A DNA stretch of 64,000 nt from Chondrus crispus (lineage: Eukaryota > Rhodophyta > Florideophyceae > Gigartinales > Gigartinaceae): contig NW_005178735.1 of NCBI RefSeq assembly GCF_000350225.1, positions 62,001-126,000 of the forward strand, read 5' to 3'. Both the position numbers and the translations under genes were made by a program. Numbering within the stretch: the first letter of the stretch is position 1; each line of letters begins with the position of its first letter. The notes under the pieces are model-generated. The model did not search any database and was not told the origin of the DNA. It saw only the letters and a list, made by a program, of their open reading frames with translations. This document shows positions 42,485 through 53,317 of the stretch, piece by piece.

Positions 42485-43753
42485 TTGGAAGGAGTACAGC
42501 TGGTGCTTTGTGACCCACCTTACAACTACCGAAGAGAGAACAATCTTCCGAATTCAACCCATGACAACCTGAGCAAAAGTGACATGACTGATTGTGTTCG
42601 TGAGATCAGTCAGATGCTCCGTGAAGGTGGACATGCGTTTGTGTTCTGCTCTGCATTGCAATTCAAACTTTGGTATGACGCCTTCGCATCGTGTACAGTT
42701 GTAGTCAGTTCTGATAATGAAGATGAACAAGACGAGGAAGAATCAAATCAAGGCGATGAGGAAGGGCGGTCAGGAACCGAAGACCTCCTAGAAGTGAATC
42801 TCCCTGCGGAGCGTCTCCGAATTTTCAGTGTGGATCCCTCACCAGTGCTTATGAACAGCATGCCGGGTCATTATTACACGAATGCTGCCATCAAGACGAC
42901 GGCTTTCAGACGAATTTCCGAGATGGCTGTACATGTCACTAAGAAAGGACTCAATTCGAAGGACGCTTTCGCCCTGGTTACCTACGATAACTTCAACTTC
43001 GTCTCTTCCCGCCATTCGGTTTGGACTGACATTATCGACAACGTTCCGAGACTAGAAGAGGGAGAGAGGCTTAAGCACCGCGACGTCCCGAAGTCAAAGT
43101 TCGTCCCGTTGCGACCGGAGCAGAAACCTCTACGTCTTCTCATGGAAATCATTTCTCGCTTGACTCAACCGGGTGAGTACGTTGTTGATATGTTATGTGG
43201 AACCTTTTCAACTGGAGTGGCTTGTCTTTCGCTCAAAAAGCATCGGAGATTTGTGGGGTGTGAACGGGACCCGGTTGACTGGCTTGCTGCGACAGAAAAC
43301 TTGGAGCTGGTCTTTGCTCAGAGTGTTCTGAACCCATCTTCCGACATCAACATACCACAGTTGGAATCCGCAGTAGAGGTATTTTTGGCTCATAATCCGG
43401 CATTTACAAGGGCCGCTGAGAAGGGCTCAGATTGGAAGCCTCCGAGAGGATGTCCTTACTTTCAACAAGTTCCGGAGCACATTTGGAAGTTCCTAGCCAC
43501 AAAGTTACAAGCACTAAATATGGTGCAAGAGTGCGAAGGAAAGCCTTTATCAGAGTGGGCGAGGGAATATATCAGAGGCCTTCAAACAGTTCACTGCGAA
43601 GATATCATTTTATATGAGTGTATGGTTCTCGGTTTGATTGAGGCTCCTTCAAAGCACTGGAATGATGGCTCTCTTGGTCTTTCACGACCAGAACTGTTCG
43701 GAGGGGTGAGGTTATATGCCCTGTTTATGGAACAATCGTTTATAGGGACTTAA
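42485..43753 (+). CDS. DNA adenine/cytosine N-methyltransferase, beta class (N6_N4_Mtase type)
   Basis: The enzyme transfers a methyl group from S-adenosylmethionine to the exocyclic amine of adenine (N6) or cytosine (N4) in DNA. Motif IV is DPPYNYRREN at 42512 onward, within LVLCDPPY. The cofactor-binding motif I comes later in the chain, YVVDMLCGTFSTGVACL at about 43180-43230, followed by RRFVGCERD. DPPY before motif I is the beta-class order seen in bacterial type II enzymes such as M.PvuII. An acidic insertion (residues 74-100) separates the two. The TTG-initiated ORF is an artefact: the frame is open upstream to TAG 42410. The ORF ends at TAA 43751, but coding continues one base back into a SET domain. 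Bacterial-type DNA methylases in eukaryotic mobile elements are known; here it sits beside a Tnp2 transposase. Confidence 0.8.
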   Translation: MEGVQLVLCDPPYNYRRENNLPNSTHDNLSKSDMTDCVREISQMLREGGHAFVFCSALQFKLWYDAFASCTVVVSSDNEDEQDEEESNQGDEEGRSGTEDLLEVNLPAERLRIFSVDPSPVLMNSMPGHYYTNAAIKTTAFRRISEMAVHVTKKGLNSKDAFALVTYDNFNFVSSRHSVWTDIIDNVPRLEEGERLKHRDVPKSKFVPLRPEQKPLRLLMEIISRLTQPGEYVVDMLCGTFSTGVACLSLKKHRRFVGCERDPVDWLAATENLELVFAQSVLNPSSDINIPQLESAVEVFLAHNPAFTRAAEKGSDWKPPRGCPYFQQVPEHIWKFLATKLQALNMVQECEGKPLSEWAREYIRGLQTVHCEDIILYECMVLGLIEAPSKHWNDGSLGLSRPELFGGVRLYALFMEQSFIGT

Positions 43754-44103
43754 CAAAACAAAGTCAGTCCACAAAACAATACGGTGAAAACGGTGTACTT
43801 TGGTGTACACCTGAAATGTTCCGCAACTGTTCATATCCGATTGAATTGAGCAAGCGTTTTCGGGGCGTGAGAGAGGTTTACATTGTTCCTGCACAGTTCG
43901 GCGTCGCAAGAAGGATCAGACTGGCTACGGGGACTAGAGAGGTGGAGGGACACGGACTTCGGAAGGCGGGGACACCGAATGCGTCCCTTTGCTACAAGCC
44001 CACAAAGGTAGCTGACCTGAATTTTGTTTGCGGCCATGATACAGTTTTATATATCGCAACCACGGGTATAGAGGCCGGCGCAGAACTTCTAGTAAGCGTA
44101 TAG
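43705..44103 (+). pseudogene. SET domain, C-terminal part of the methyltransferase gene
   Basis: SET domains methylate lysine, chiefly on histones. In the frame one base before the methylase ORF, coding runs from about 43690: GEVICPVYGTIVYRDL (the N-terminal SET strands), then VYIVPAQFGVARRIR, then TPNASLCYKP, then IATTGIEAGAELLVSV at the end (compare the usual I..GEEL...Y). The last residues of the methylase frame before the shift (LGLSRPELF) fit the GxGLFA start of SET. So one base was probably lost or gained near 43697-43704. The usual NHxC cofactor box and the final Tyr are not evident, so activity is doubtful. The stop is TAG 44101. Confidence 0.6.
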
Positions 44104-44175
44104 AAGTATTCGGAGTTGTGTGGTAATGCTAAAAACTGTTGAATAAAGACCAGAGTTCTTGTTCCGCACATATAC

Positions 44176-46577
44176 TTATGCCCGACGTGGCGGATACCCT
44201 TCCTTTTGCCCCCGCAACTGATAAATTCCACCGTCTGGGAGACTCCTGTGTTGTACTGCTGTGTTTGATGTGGATATGAGACACATATGATGGTCGCTTT
44301 CTTCGCTCTCCTGTTCGCAATAGTGCATAGCTAATGCCTTTCGAACGTAGCTTCCAAGCTCAACCAGCGCTCCTCTTTCGTTTCGTTGTTGTATTAACAC
44401 GCGGTATCCATCTTCTTCCGCTTCGCACTCCTTCACTGCGCAATATCGTATGGTTTCGTGACTTTCTTTCCCACGAGCGTTCAGAATCTGGGCTTGAAAT
44501 ACGGCTAGCACCATCCAGAACCTTCTGTCTTCATCATGCTCAGAGTCATTGTTCTCATGAAGAGTGAATGTGAGATCAGGATCTGCGGTCGAAACTACAG
44601 AAGAATGCAAGGCTTGAATCACGCTCCCATAAGATATATAGGCCAAAACAGATGTTTGGTCCCTCTTTCGCCCGTCTGTTATTTTGCACCACTTGGCAGT
44701 TCCATATATATGTACGGTTACGGAATTTCCATGGTACGCTCGGTCACTTCTAAGACGTAGCTTTTGTTTCCATAAATGCTCTAAAAGCTCCCTTGCTTTC
44801 AACAGAAATGCAAGGTCAGTTGATTGAAACATTTCCGAATATTGACCTCCGTCTGCAGTGTTTCCGAGGTTCATAATTACTGACTTGTCTACGCGCCAGT
44901 CCTTCTTACTGAGAGACGACGATAAGAGTCCTTTCCGATGTAATCGAAGGTTCTGCAGAACAGGAGTTAGGAAGCAGTCTTGAAGCTTTTGTAGAAATCT
45001 TCCCGCATCCTGAAGCCCAGAACTGTCGTAGCCCAAGAGATTTAAACCGACTTCGCTGTCTCAAAGCTCCAGCCGTTCTCACTAGTGTCAATGCCTTCAG
45101 TTTCAATTGCCAGACGAGTCTTCCAGTCGTTGGTAAGACGATGTTCCATAGCCTGTAATTGTGAGTTTTTCATATTGGATTGAGCCACCCTCCTCTTCAA
45201 TGGCTGATGAGCGCTTTCAAACAACAACTCTTGTACATGTCTTACACTACCGAACAGTGGCACGGTATCTGGGAAGAACTCCAACAGTCTGTGAAGGTTT
45301 GGTTTGTCCAAATGAGTGGAGGCAAAGCTGTTTGTGCGACACAGCTTATCTACTCGAGATAGGTAACGAAGTGCCATATTACGAATCTCCAGAAGTCTCT
45401 TGGTTTCTCCTTCTTCATTGTGTGTGTCTAATGACCTCTTACCATCTATCCTTGAGTCCGGAAAGTACTGCGTTCTGCTCACGAGAGAGAAAATAGGTCG
45501 AGAAGGTCGAGAGCTTCATCGATAGTAGCACAGTTTCCGCTCTCTCTTTCGTCTGTGATTTTGTTCACGTACCAAGCACACTTCATCGCCAGTGGTGCTA
45601 CCAAGAGCAGGCAGTACATAGACGATATCGTCATTGAATGTAGCACATGCTTGTCATGGTTGATTAGGCTCTCCTGATATATGAGATAGCCATCCTTCAA
45701 AGCCATCTTGGCAATTGCCTCGGCATCTTTGCGTACATCTTTTGGTAGCAGTGTTATACAGAGATTCATGATGTCGCGACCAATGCCGAGGAAAAGATGA
45801 TCGGGAGCCACAACGCATGAGCGATACGAATCGAAAACAGAAGGAACAACCGGTTTCCTACTGCCAAGTACACGAGGTACACGAGCGCGAACGTGTTGCA
45901 GTTTTGCAGAGAGTTGATGAAGTGCCTGCAAACTTGTCTCAAACGTATCTGCGTCATCCATTCGGAGGGCTTTCAACCCTTCCCTGGATAACTTGGATCT
46001 CCTCAGTAGCCCGGTTCTCATCTCTCGCGAAAGATGGATGGTCGGAATGGATGCGAGTTATGTAACAATACTTGCTTCCTTGAAATCCAGACTTGTCGTA
46101 CCTTCCATAGCTGCATAAGTGACATGGAACATTGGAGCAGTGCCTTAGTAGGTCCAAAGTGTGGGAGACTGCAGGATAGTCCCCGACGTACCCGACGACA
46201 TCGAGAAAAAGAACAACCTTCTCTCCTTCTGCGGTAGTCATCTCAAATCCCTTTTCTGTCCCCTCAATGATATCACCAAGAACTGCCGCCATTACCTCGT
46301 TTGTAGATACCCCTGGAGGAGTTAACCCGATGGGTCTGATGGCTCCGGCTCCGTTGCGGTTCTCTGGAGCCATACCTATTGGCAGCATGTATACACCACC
46401 CATGCTTCCCTTCTTTCCAATGTACGGCGTATATCCATCAGAGTACAGAAACATTCTGCACACAACGTACTTTCTTCCATCTTCTAGACGTCCACTGCTT
46501 TCCGCTTCGACGCGATGGCCCTTGTCCATCGGATTATCATCCGCAGATACTCGTTTCACTACGATTTTGTCAAACAT
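44176..46577 (-). pseudogene. Tnp2-type transposase (second copy), catalytic and C-terminal parts
   Basis: ORF 45954-46577 holds the catalytic region: FLYSDGYTPYIGKKGS with the first Asp, then GEKVVLFLDVVGYVGDYPA, with the second Asp in GDYPA, then the zinc-binding pair CSNVPCHLCSYG, as in the Tnp2 family. Coding character continues in 45479-46021, 45042-45482 (including LLEFFPDTVPLFGS, a Tnp2-like C-terminal block) and 44176-45036. The frame changes at about 46000, 45480 and 45040. Three frame changes in 2.4 kb show a decayed gene, unless short introns are present. It converges on the methyltransferase/SET gene with 70 bp between the stops. Compared with 14854-17895 it is a distant, not recent, relative. 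Confidence 0.72.
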
Positions 46578-46583
46578 TTGGTT

Positions 46584-47974
46584 TTAAACCCCCCTATTCG
46601 TGCCAGTGAGATTCGAAACATTTCTTTCAGAAGATACAACCAAGCTGGTGGCGTAGTCGTCATCACAGTTCTGTCTTCTCCACATCCTATACACAAGGAA
46701 GGGTGTTTGCGTTGGTTCTTCCGAATCTTCGGCGTCTGGCTGTTCTGGGAGTGCAAGTTCGACGACCATGTCACTGGGAAGGAATGCCCGAGATTCTAGT
46801 CTCTTCATCTTCATCCTTTTGGTACGCTTTGAATTGGACTGCTCCTGCGGTTCTGTCCAGTTCGGATCGTCGTAAACAAAGAAGGAAGATACAAATGCAT
46901 CAAAGCTCATGTTGGTTGAGGACGTTACTGCAAACTGGGCTTGCATCAATCTGCCCTTCACCGCGTCACTTGTTTCGAACGTGATGTTAAGAAGGAGCCC
47001 TTTTCGAAGTTGCACCGTCACACCATCTTCGGTTGGAATCCGATAAACAGATAGACTCACAGCCCTATCCTGGATTATTGGAGTGTCCTCAATATCCAAG
47101 AACCTTGGTACCTCGCTTGACGGATCCATATCATGCCGTCTTCCTTGCACCATCTCCCGCAATCTTGCTGTCGAAAAGTCAAGTTTCGCCCAGTTGCTTG
47201 GCCTTACAATCATGGTAGGAGCGCTGTCCTGTGAGGAATACTTTCCAACGCCAGCCTTCGACCCAGACTTCGAGAAATCCACAGTAAACATTTCTACACG
47301 ACAAAGAACGAAGAAGTTGGATTTCGCAAATGGACGAACACGTCTCTTCAGAGTAGATATACTTGGCAGTTTGAGAGTGAGCTGCCTTGCATTCGGTCTC
47401 CAGTTCCTAAAGTTAGCAAGTGTCTGATACGCAGTCTCGCTGAGACGTGTGCTCCCAGTTGCTGTTATCAGTGATGCAATATTTGTCCAGGTCAATCGAA
47501 TTCAACCAGAAGCGCCGTCGAACATGCTGTCCGTCAGCTCTTCGCACTCCTCAGCTTCGTAGACAACGTCCTGCTCAACGCTCAATTCAATGTCTAATCC
47601 AGAAATTCGTTAGCTTTCTTCACAACGGAGCGTGTCATTTCGTTCGGAGTGAGGACTTAATGGAAGTGCCTCCACGCCGTCATGCATCACGCCTTGTTTT
47701 TCTTGGAGGTCGCTTAAAAGCCCGTCTTTCAAAAGGGAAGCATAGGATTCTGATTGACCGTTTAGTAATTTGAATCCATCCCCTGGACGTTTAGCTGGCT
47801 TTGTAGACACTTGCCTAAATGGCCTTGCTCTTTTTCGATGTCTTTCAAGCTGAGGTTCAGAAGAAGATGGTGCGTGCCCATCCGAAGTAGTCCCTTGTGA
47901 TGCAACATCTTCGGAACGCTTTGCATAAGGTCCGCGTTTTTAAGAACCCAACGACTCTTGCTTTGACGCCCCAT
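46584..47974 (-). pseudogene. Tnp2 second copy, N-terminal region
   Basis: ORF 46584-47495 (303 codons) is in frame with the catalytic ORF below it, separated by a TAA at 46584-46586. Two more stops, TGA near 47506 and TAA near 47609, separate it in the same frame from 47610-47810. A further short ORF, 47762-47974, in another frame may be the start. No domain is recognised apart from an acidic linker and beta-rich segments. The region corresponds in position to the variable N-terminus of Tnp2 proteins. Confidence 0.45.
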
Positions 47975-49491
47975 CTGTGACGGTTTCGACCAGTTTTGCC
48001 ACTGGAAGTGGGGCTGCAGTGAAGTTTGGCATGGACCTCGGCATTAAAAAGACTTCAGCAAGCTTACTGCTCTACAGACGAAAGAAGGTATTTTGTTACA
48101 TTTGGCGATGCATACGGTTGTGCCGTTAATATTAAAGCTTGGTTCAATGAATAGAAACGGTAAGAATGAGATGCTCCTACTCGCATTTTGATGTGATATC
48201 GCACGAAAAAAGCTCAATGGATGGCTGTCATTAAGGGCAACCATGCCATACCGAATTCGGTAATTTCAAATTGAGATTTCAGAACCTATATTCTGCTATT
48301 GACACGTGCCCATGAAAATGTAACTGATTTTCACTCAGATGCCCCGCTCGAACTCAGAAAAGGCGGTAGTTTGATATATCAAACTACCGCCTACTGCATA
48401 TATAGTTCCAGGACCAGATCTAACTCTCTGCACGCCCCTCGTCCGCAGTCCTGACCCACCACACATCCTCTTTTCTGACAGTTTCATTTCCGCGAGTTGC
48501 GTGTTCGGTTGAAATCTCATGCGGAGACACGAGTGCGCTGCACACGTTGGGTAAGTGAGCGCTTTCTCTAGGCAGTACCGTTTTGCGATTAGCTACAAAG
48601 CTTTAACGTACGTTCGAACATTCTCTAACACATTGAAAGTGTCGAAGAACTGTTCTGACCAATCCTCACAGCGTTCCTTGTCTCACTGCAGGTCAACCCG
48701 CCCATCGTCTAACTCAAGATCAAGTAAGCCATCAGTACACCCTCCTTGGTATCTCAGAATTCTAATCCACCATCATGACGTACTGTGACCGTAACTGACC
48801 TCTCCTGTTATGTTTCTTGGCGTTGATTATTGTATTTAACGGAAGCGCAATGAACCACTGCCGCGGTATTTCGGTATTTGGACGGAGTAGATGTAGTGTA
48901 TGTAGCCGTAACAATACTCTTTGGTTGCTACAAATAAATGTGATGTGAACGCTGCTAGAACCGCTATCGGTTTCATCCTTCGGGATGGGACCGTTTCTGG
49001 ACCAGCGGGGTGACATCACCTTTGCAAGAAAGGCACTGGACTAACATTTCATTGACTGAGATTAGGTCGCGGCATTACGTCTAGTGCTGCATTGGGGCTG
49101 CGAATGGACACACATTGTCATTGCCCTGGAGCAGCAAAACATAGTCGTCGGTGGTTGTGCAGATGCAGCGATGATCACCGTCTCATCATTACCTCAATGT
49201 AACAAAGTTTGGCCCTGCAAGACCTACTCCGTGTGCAGCCCCAGCCAGTCATCCACCGCCACGGGCCAGGTAGAGCCGCTGTGCCATAACTATGCTGCTT
49301 TCTAGCCAATGACGTCATTGGTAAAAAATGTGCAAAATCGCGACATGAAATCAGCAAGCGTTGCTACATTTATGACACATTTTTGCTGGCCCGGACCGAA
49401 ATATTTGCGCAGATTTTTTATTGCCTCAGATAGGCTGATTTGACTTTCCTGTGCCGCTATGACAACACGGCGCATGGATTTATTGATTGCG
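47975..49491. other. No gene; contains a perfect palindrome
   Basis: Only short ORFs. A 32-bp perfect palindrome lies at 48361-48392 (listed separately). The stretch probably holds the ends of the Tnp2 element above and the MULE below, but I could not find matching terminal repeats. Confidence 0.4.
48361..48392. repeat. Perfect 32-bp palindrome
   Basis: aggcggtagtttgata is followed immediately by its reverse complement, with no spacer, so it can form a cruciform. It may be a joined pair of short transposon ends. Confidence 0.85.
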
Positions 49492-51686
49492 TCATACTAC
49501 AGCACCGATTGCCCGCTGGCACGTGCGCACGTTGTGTCTCCTTGAACCACATCTAGAGCAACGCGTGACGCGGGCAGAAGATGACTCAAGGCTGCTGATG
49601 CGCCTACGCTTTCTCGGGCGACCACGTTTAGAGCAAATAGCCAATGGAAGGCGCAGACCAGTAGGGGCATCTGACTCAAATGAAGAACTCGTGCATGGAA
49701 TGTCATACGCAGGGAATCCATCATACTGCAACGCGTACCAAAACGACGAATCATAGCGACCCAAGTATTCCTCGATGTTGTGCTCGCCCTGCAGGAACAC
49801 TTGGGCAGAATGCGCGCATGGGAATTTTGTTCCTTGGCACATACCGCAGGTGCAAGACTTATTTTTATAGATCCACAGTGTACGACAAAAGCGGGTTATG
49901 CTCGGAGAGCACCCGAGCCTTCTTTCGCTCAATATCCAAGAAGGTCACTGGTAGGCGGTGCGATGACGCTTTCGACTGAACAGTTTGCAGAAGCCCTTGA
50001 CATGCGGAACTACCAGGGCGCCGCTGTCTCTGTGAGCAGTTTGCGCGCGGCGTGCCTGAACATGTCGAGACTGGTCAACGGCACGTAGAAAGGCGCCACC
50101 AATTGGGGCCAGACGAACTGGTAAATTTGCCCTGTTCATCGATTCCACCCCTTGTGTCGTAGATCGACCATACAAGCCTTCCCGTAAAAATGGGTCCTGC
50201 TCTTCATCGAGGACCTTGTTAATGTAGTCTCTGCCTTTCCCCGTGTATCGTGCTCTTTCAGCGGCAAGCTGCCCAGCTGTCCATGCATGCACTGCGGCGG
50301 CGAAGGACTTTACACTTTTAGCATCCGCTCGCTTGTAGATGTTCCCCTGGCGGTGCAAGCTGCAATAGAATTCCTTCACGTGCGGCAAAACGGCCGCAAT
50401 GGCGTCCTCCTTTGTCCTGGTCTGTGATGAGGCCCAATTGCTCAGGATCAAAGTCAAGGTGTTCTTTGACAAACTGAAGAAACAACCGCCAGCTGCTTTC
50501 ACTTGCGTTGTCCGCAACCAGCATCATCGCCATTAGCACTTGACGATGTGAAACGTCGGAACCATATAAGGAAAACAGAGTGCCTTTTGTTACACTAGTA
50601 CAATGTGCGGCATCAGCGGAGAAAAAGGGAACCACTTTAGAAACCATTTCCACGGCAGAGACAGGCAGGCACATAAAGCACGGCATAGAAAAAAGAAGCG
50701 TCACTTGGCAGGTCATTGCTGAGGGACTCACGAAAAGCCGCTTCGTCAAACGATGCTGTAGAGCTTGTCTTCTGATATTTTTCAAGAGTAATGCGCACCG
50801 TGATATCCAGCATCTCCAGCCGGCCTTTGGTAACCAAGTTTGCCTTATGACCCGAACCCCGTAGGGCATCAATGTATTGAGGGAGTCTGGTGACGATATT
50901 GTAGTTATCTTTCGTTACGCGATCAAAAGCAGCTTCCCATGCGTGCTTAAGGAATGACGGAGATGCATCACGCCGACAAAAAGGACGGAAAGCAGCCCGA
51001 ATGTCCTGAGCTGACAAAGAAAGCCGTTCCAAAATGCGCGGAATGAGGAAATCTTAGAGCAATTCCGGAGAGTATGCTGTCCTTCCATATCGGCGATTCA
51101 CTGTAATATGCGGTTCGCAGCCGTGTGGCACAAACTGCCTCGTAGTCCATACTCCGTCAGGGTTGCTAATAATGTTCGCTCTGAGCATGCTTCAGGTGTC
51201 ATGCATGCATCGAGATTTGAGCTGAGTTGCAGTGAAACGGGCGTAGAACGACTCCTCGTATTCGCCTTTCTTCAAGTCCTTGAATGCATGTCGACGATTT
51301 GAAATCTCGGCAAACTGGCAGAGCGCCAACAGCGCTTCGTCACGAGAGTTGAAGGCCTGACCCACTGACGGAGAAAAGTTGAGTAGCTCAGACAAAGGCT
51401 GCCGCGGGCCCGCGCTCCATGCCCTTTGGAGCGCGAATTTGGCTTCTTCCTTAATACCCTTAATGCGGAGGCTTTTGTTTTCATCAGGAGCGCTGTCCTC
51501 TCTTTCACTGCTGCTAGACATGGCCGGCAGTAGCATTAGTGCGTGCCGTGACCTTTTCCCTCTCCCCATTCGACCGCCAATTTTAGCCGTAATGTAGCGC
51601 GCAGTCGCCCGCAATAGTTCCTGGATGCATGACCGCAAGGCCAAGTGAGCAGCATTTCCCACGAAGTTAAGGACAGTCTGGTTCAC
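49492..51686 (-). pseudogene. MULE (Mutator-like) transposase, decayed
   Basis: The N-terminal part (51192-51686) has a FAR1-like DNA-binding pattern (NSRDEALLALCQFAE) and continues in frame over TGA 51192 and TAA near 51057 into 50637-51032. The catalytic region lies in 50318-50872: FFSADAAHCTSVTKGTLF with the first Asp, and GLITDQDKG with the second. Coding then passes to 49945-50517 and, over a TGA at 49945, to the C-terminus 49492-49932. The C-terminus has a SWIM zinc finger (SCTCGMCQGTKFPCAH) and a zinc knuckle (RCSRCGSRRHNVRTC). Two frame changes and three in-frame stops make it inactive. It is related in layout to the MULE at 53318-55411. Confidence 0.82.
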
Positions 51687-51804
51687 TTATGCCGAACTGT
51701 CTGGTCTCTTCCAAGTTCACCAGGCTGTATACATGACCAAGCTACGTAGTCGTTATCTGCGACAAGCGCCCCGTGGTTCCCCCGTGGTGCCATGTTATCA
51801 TAGC

Positions 51805-52500
51805 AGTAATGACAAGAAAACGAGGGTCATACTGTTACGAAAAATTGAAAAGTATGCATAAATGAGGTTCACGGCGTCGCGCAGCTCTTTTTTAGTTGTC
51901 ATATAGGATGATTGCGCTTATAGGGGGCGGATTGGGGCCGTTCTGAGGGGGTTCGGCCTACTCCGCGACCCTGTTTTCGGGCGTTCACGCATCCTTTATT
52001 GACTGAAACTTGATTTCTGGTGTATTTTGTGACTATATGCGACGTGTATATTATAGGAATTGTATCTGGCAACGCCCAAAGAAGCCCTGGAAGGCAGGTG
52101 CATACTCGTCGTCGCCAACCTGCTGCTCGCTTTTGAAAGCGAGACGGTCTGAAATCAGCGTGCCGTGTGTGTGCCGTGTCGTCGTGTGAGGCACGCGCCC
52201 GAAAAGTAGACGCCAGTACAGCCCCGAGGCATCCTTAAAGCGCAAACGTGCGTGTATTGGACCTAAATGGTCTTGATGTGACAATAATGACAAGTTTAAA
52301 TATGAACTGCCAACAATGGCCCATGAGCGGCAACGAACCCGGCCGATCCGGACCCAGTTTGCTGTAAGTGGTTCTAATGTGGTCCTGACCAGATCACAAT
52401 GGCCCAAATGGACAACACCGAGCTCGTCGTCAAACTCGGGAGCTTTTATTAGAGTTTTTCGAAGTCTTCCGCACACCACAATGGATTTCACCCTTCTATT
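51805..52500 (-). repeat. Interspersed repeat copy B
   Basis: This is the longer partner of 829-1349, in inverted orientation. It lies downstream of the MULE start and could be either the MULE's long terminal repeat or an independent element; the partner copy near 49 kb that a terminal inverted repeat would need was not found. Confidence 0.7.
52051..52491 (-). CDS. ORF inside repeat copy B, unknown
   Basis: The 146-codon ORF has a balanced amino-acid composition (for example LGVVHLGHCDLVRTTLEPL, HARLRFKDASGLYWRLLFG) and ends FFGRCQIQFL. No domain is recognised. The deleted copy at 829-1144 retains both ends of the same sequence, so the ORF is a family feature and not a chance frame. It could be a fragment of a larger transposon protein. 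Confidence 0.35.
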   Translation of the reverse strand: MKSIVVCGRLRKTLIKAPEFDDELGVVHLGHCDLVRTTLEPLTANWVRIGRVRCRSWAIVGSSYLNLSLLSHQDHLGPIHARLRFKDASGLYWRLLFGRVPHTTTRHTHGTLISDRLAFKSEQQVGDDEYAPAFQGFFGRCQIQFL

Positions 52501-52739
52501 TTTCTTTGGTAGGTTGACTCGTTAACTTTTCTGAAGTTACTTCGAAGCAGAACCGGACAGAAAGCACTCAACGCAATGAAACGCACTGTAGCCTATTTTC
52601 TCTTTTGAACAGCTTTATGTGCTTCAAAGAATTAGTTTTTGCTAAAAGTGATGAGAAATGCTTTACCTGTAGCGACAGACTTGTAGTTGCAAAAAATGGT
52701 AAATCGCTCCTTGCGTTGCCTAGAAAAAAAATCTTTTTT

Positions 52740-52803
52740 CCTTATATGAGGACTTACGGTCCGATAGACACTTGTCTATCGGACCATTGTACTCATATGA
52801 GGA
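52740..52803. repeat. Imperfect 64-bp palindrome with perfect core
   Basis: The core ggtccgatagaca-ct-tgtctatcggacc (52758-52785) is perfect. The outer arms match with a few differences (ccttatatgagg versus cctcatatgagt). It can form a long hairpin; MITE-like fold or recombination site. Confidence 0.8.
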
Positions 52804-53317
52804 GATTATTCGACCTATTTTATTCTTGACTTCTGCTTCCCCGACTTGAAAGAAAATAATACTTCCGCCACCGTACTTGACTTCTGACTTGGGACCAGAA
52901 AGAAGTTTGTGAGAATTGCATGTTCTCGCTGGTCGTTTTTCGATATGTCTGGAAAAGAAGCTTTTTGAACCCACCCTAAAACAGCATGCAAAATAAATTC
53001 GAAACCAAAAACGCCGTAAAAAAACGAAGGGCCATTTTGCGTTTAGGGGGGCGACCAGGTGCATTTTGGTGGCAACAGAGGGGTGAAATCGGAAATGTTG
53101 GAGAGAACAAGGGGTGATGTTGGTAAGTTTGCAAGACGTACCCATCCGATAGAGGTTTATTTGTAAGGATCACTGTGGCGACCATCGCAAGTCAGAGGTG
53201 ACAGGAAAGAAATTTGCAGGTAAAGAGGGGCGACAACAGTTGCCCACAGTGGACAGTGCAATATATTGTACAAGATAAGGGGCGACTTCGGATACTGCGG
53301 CGGTACTGAAGGATAGG

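Noticed and set aside
1817-44103. A reassigned genetic code to explain the in-frame stops
   Set aside because: All three stop codons occur in-frame, and the host genes SRP72 and 57622-58083 themselves end with TAG, so no consistent reassignment fits.
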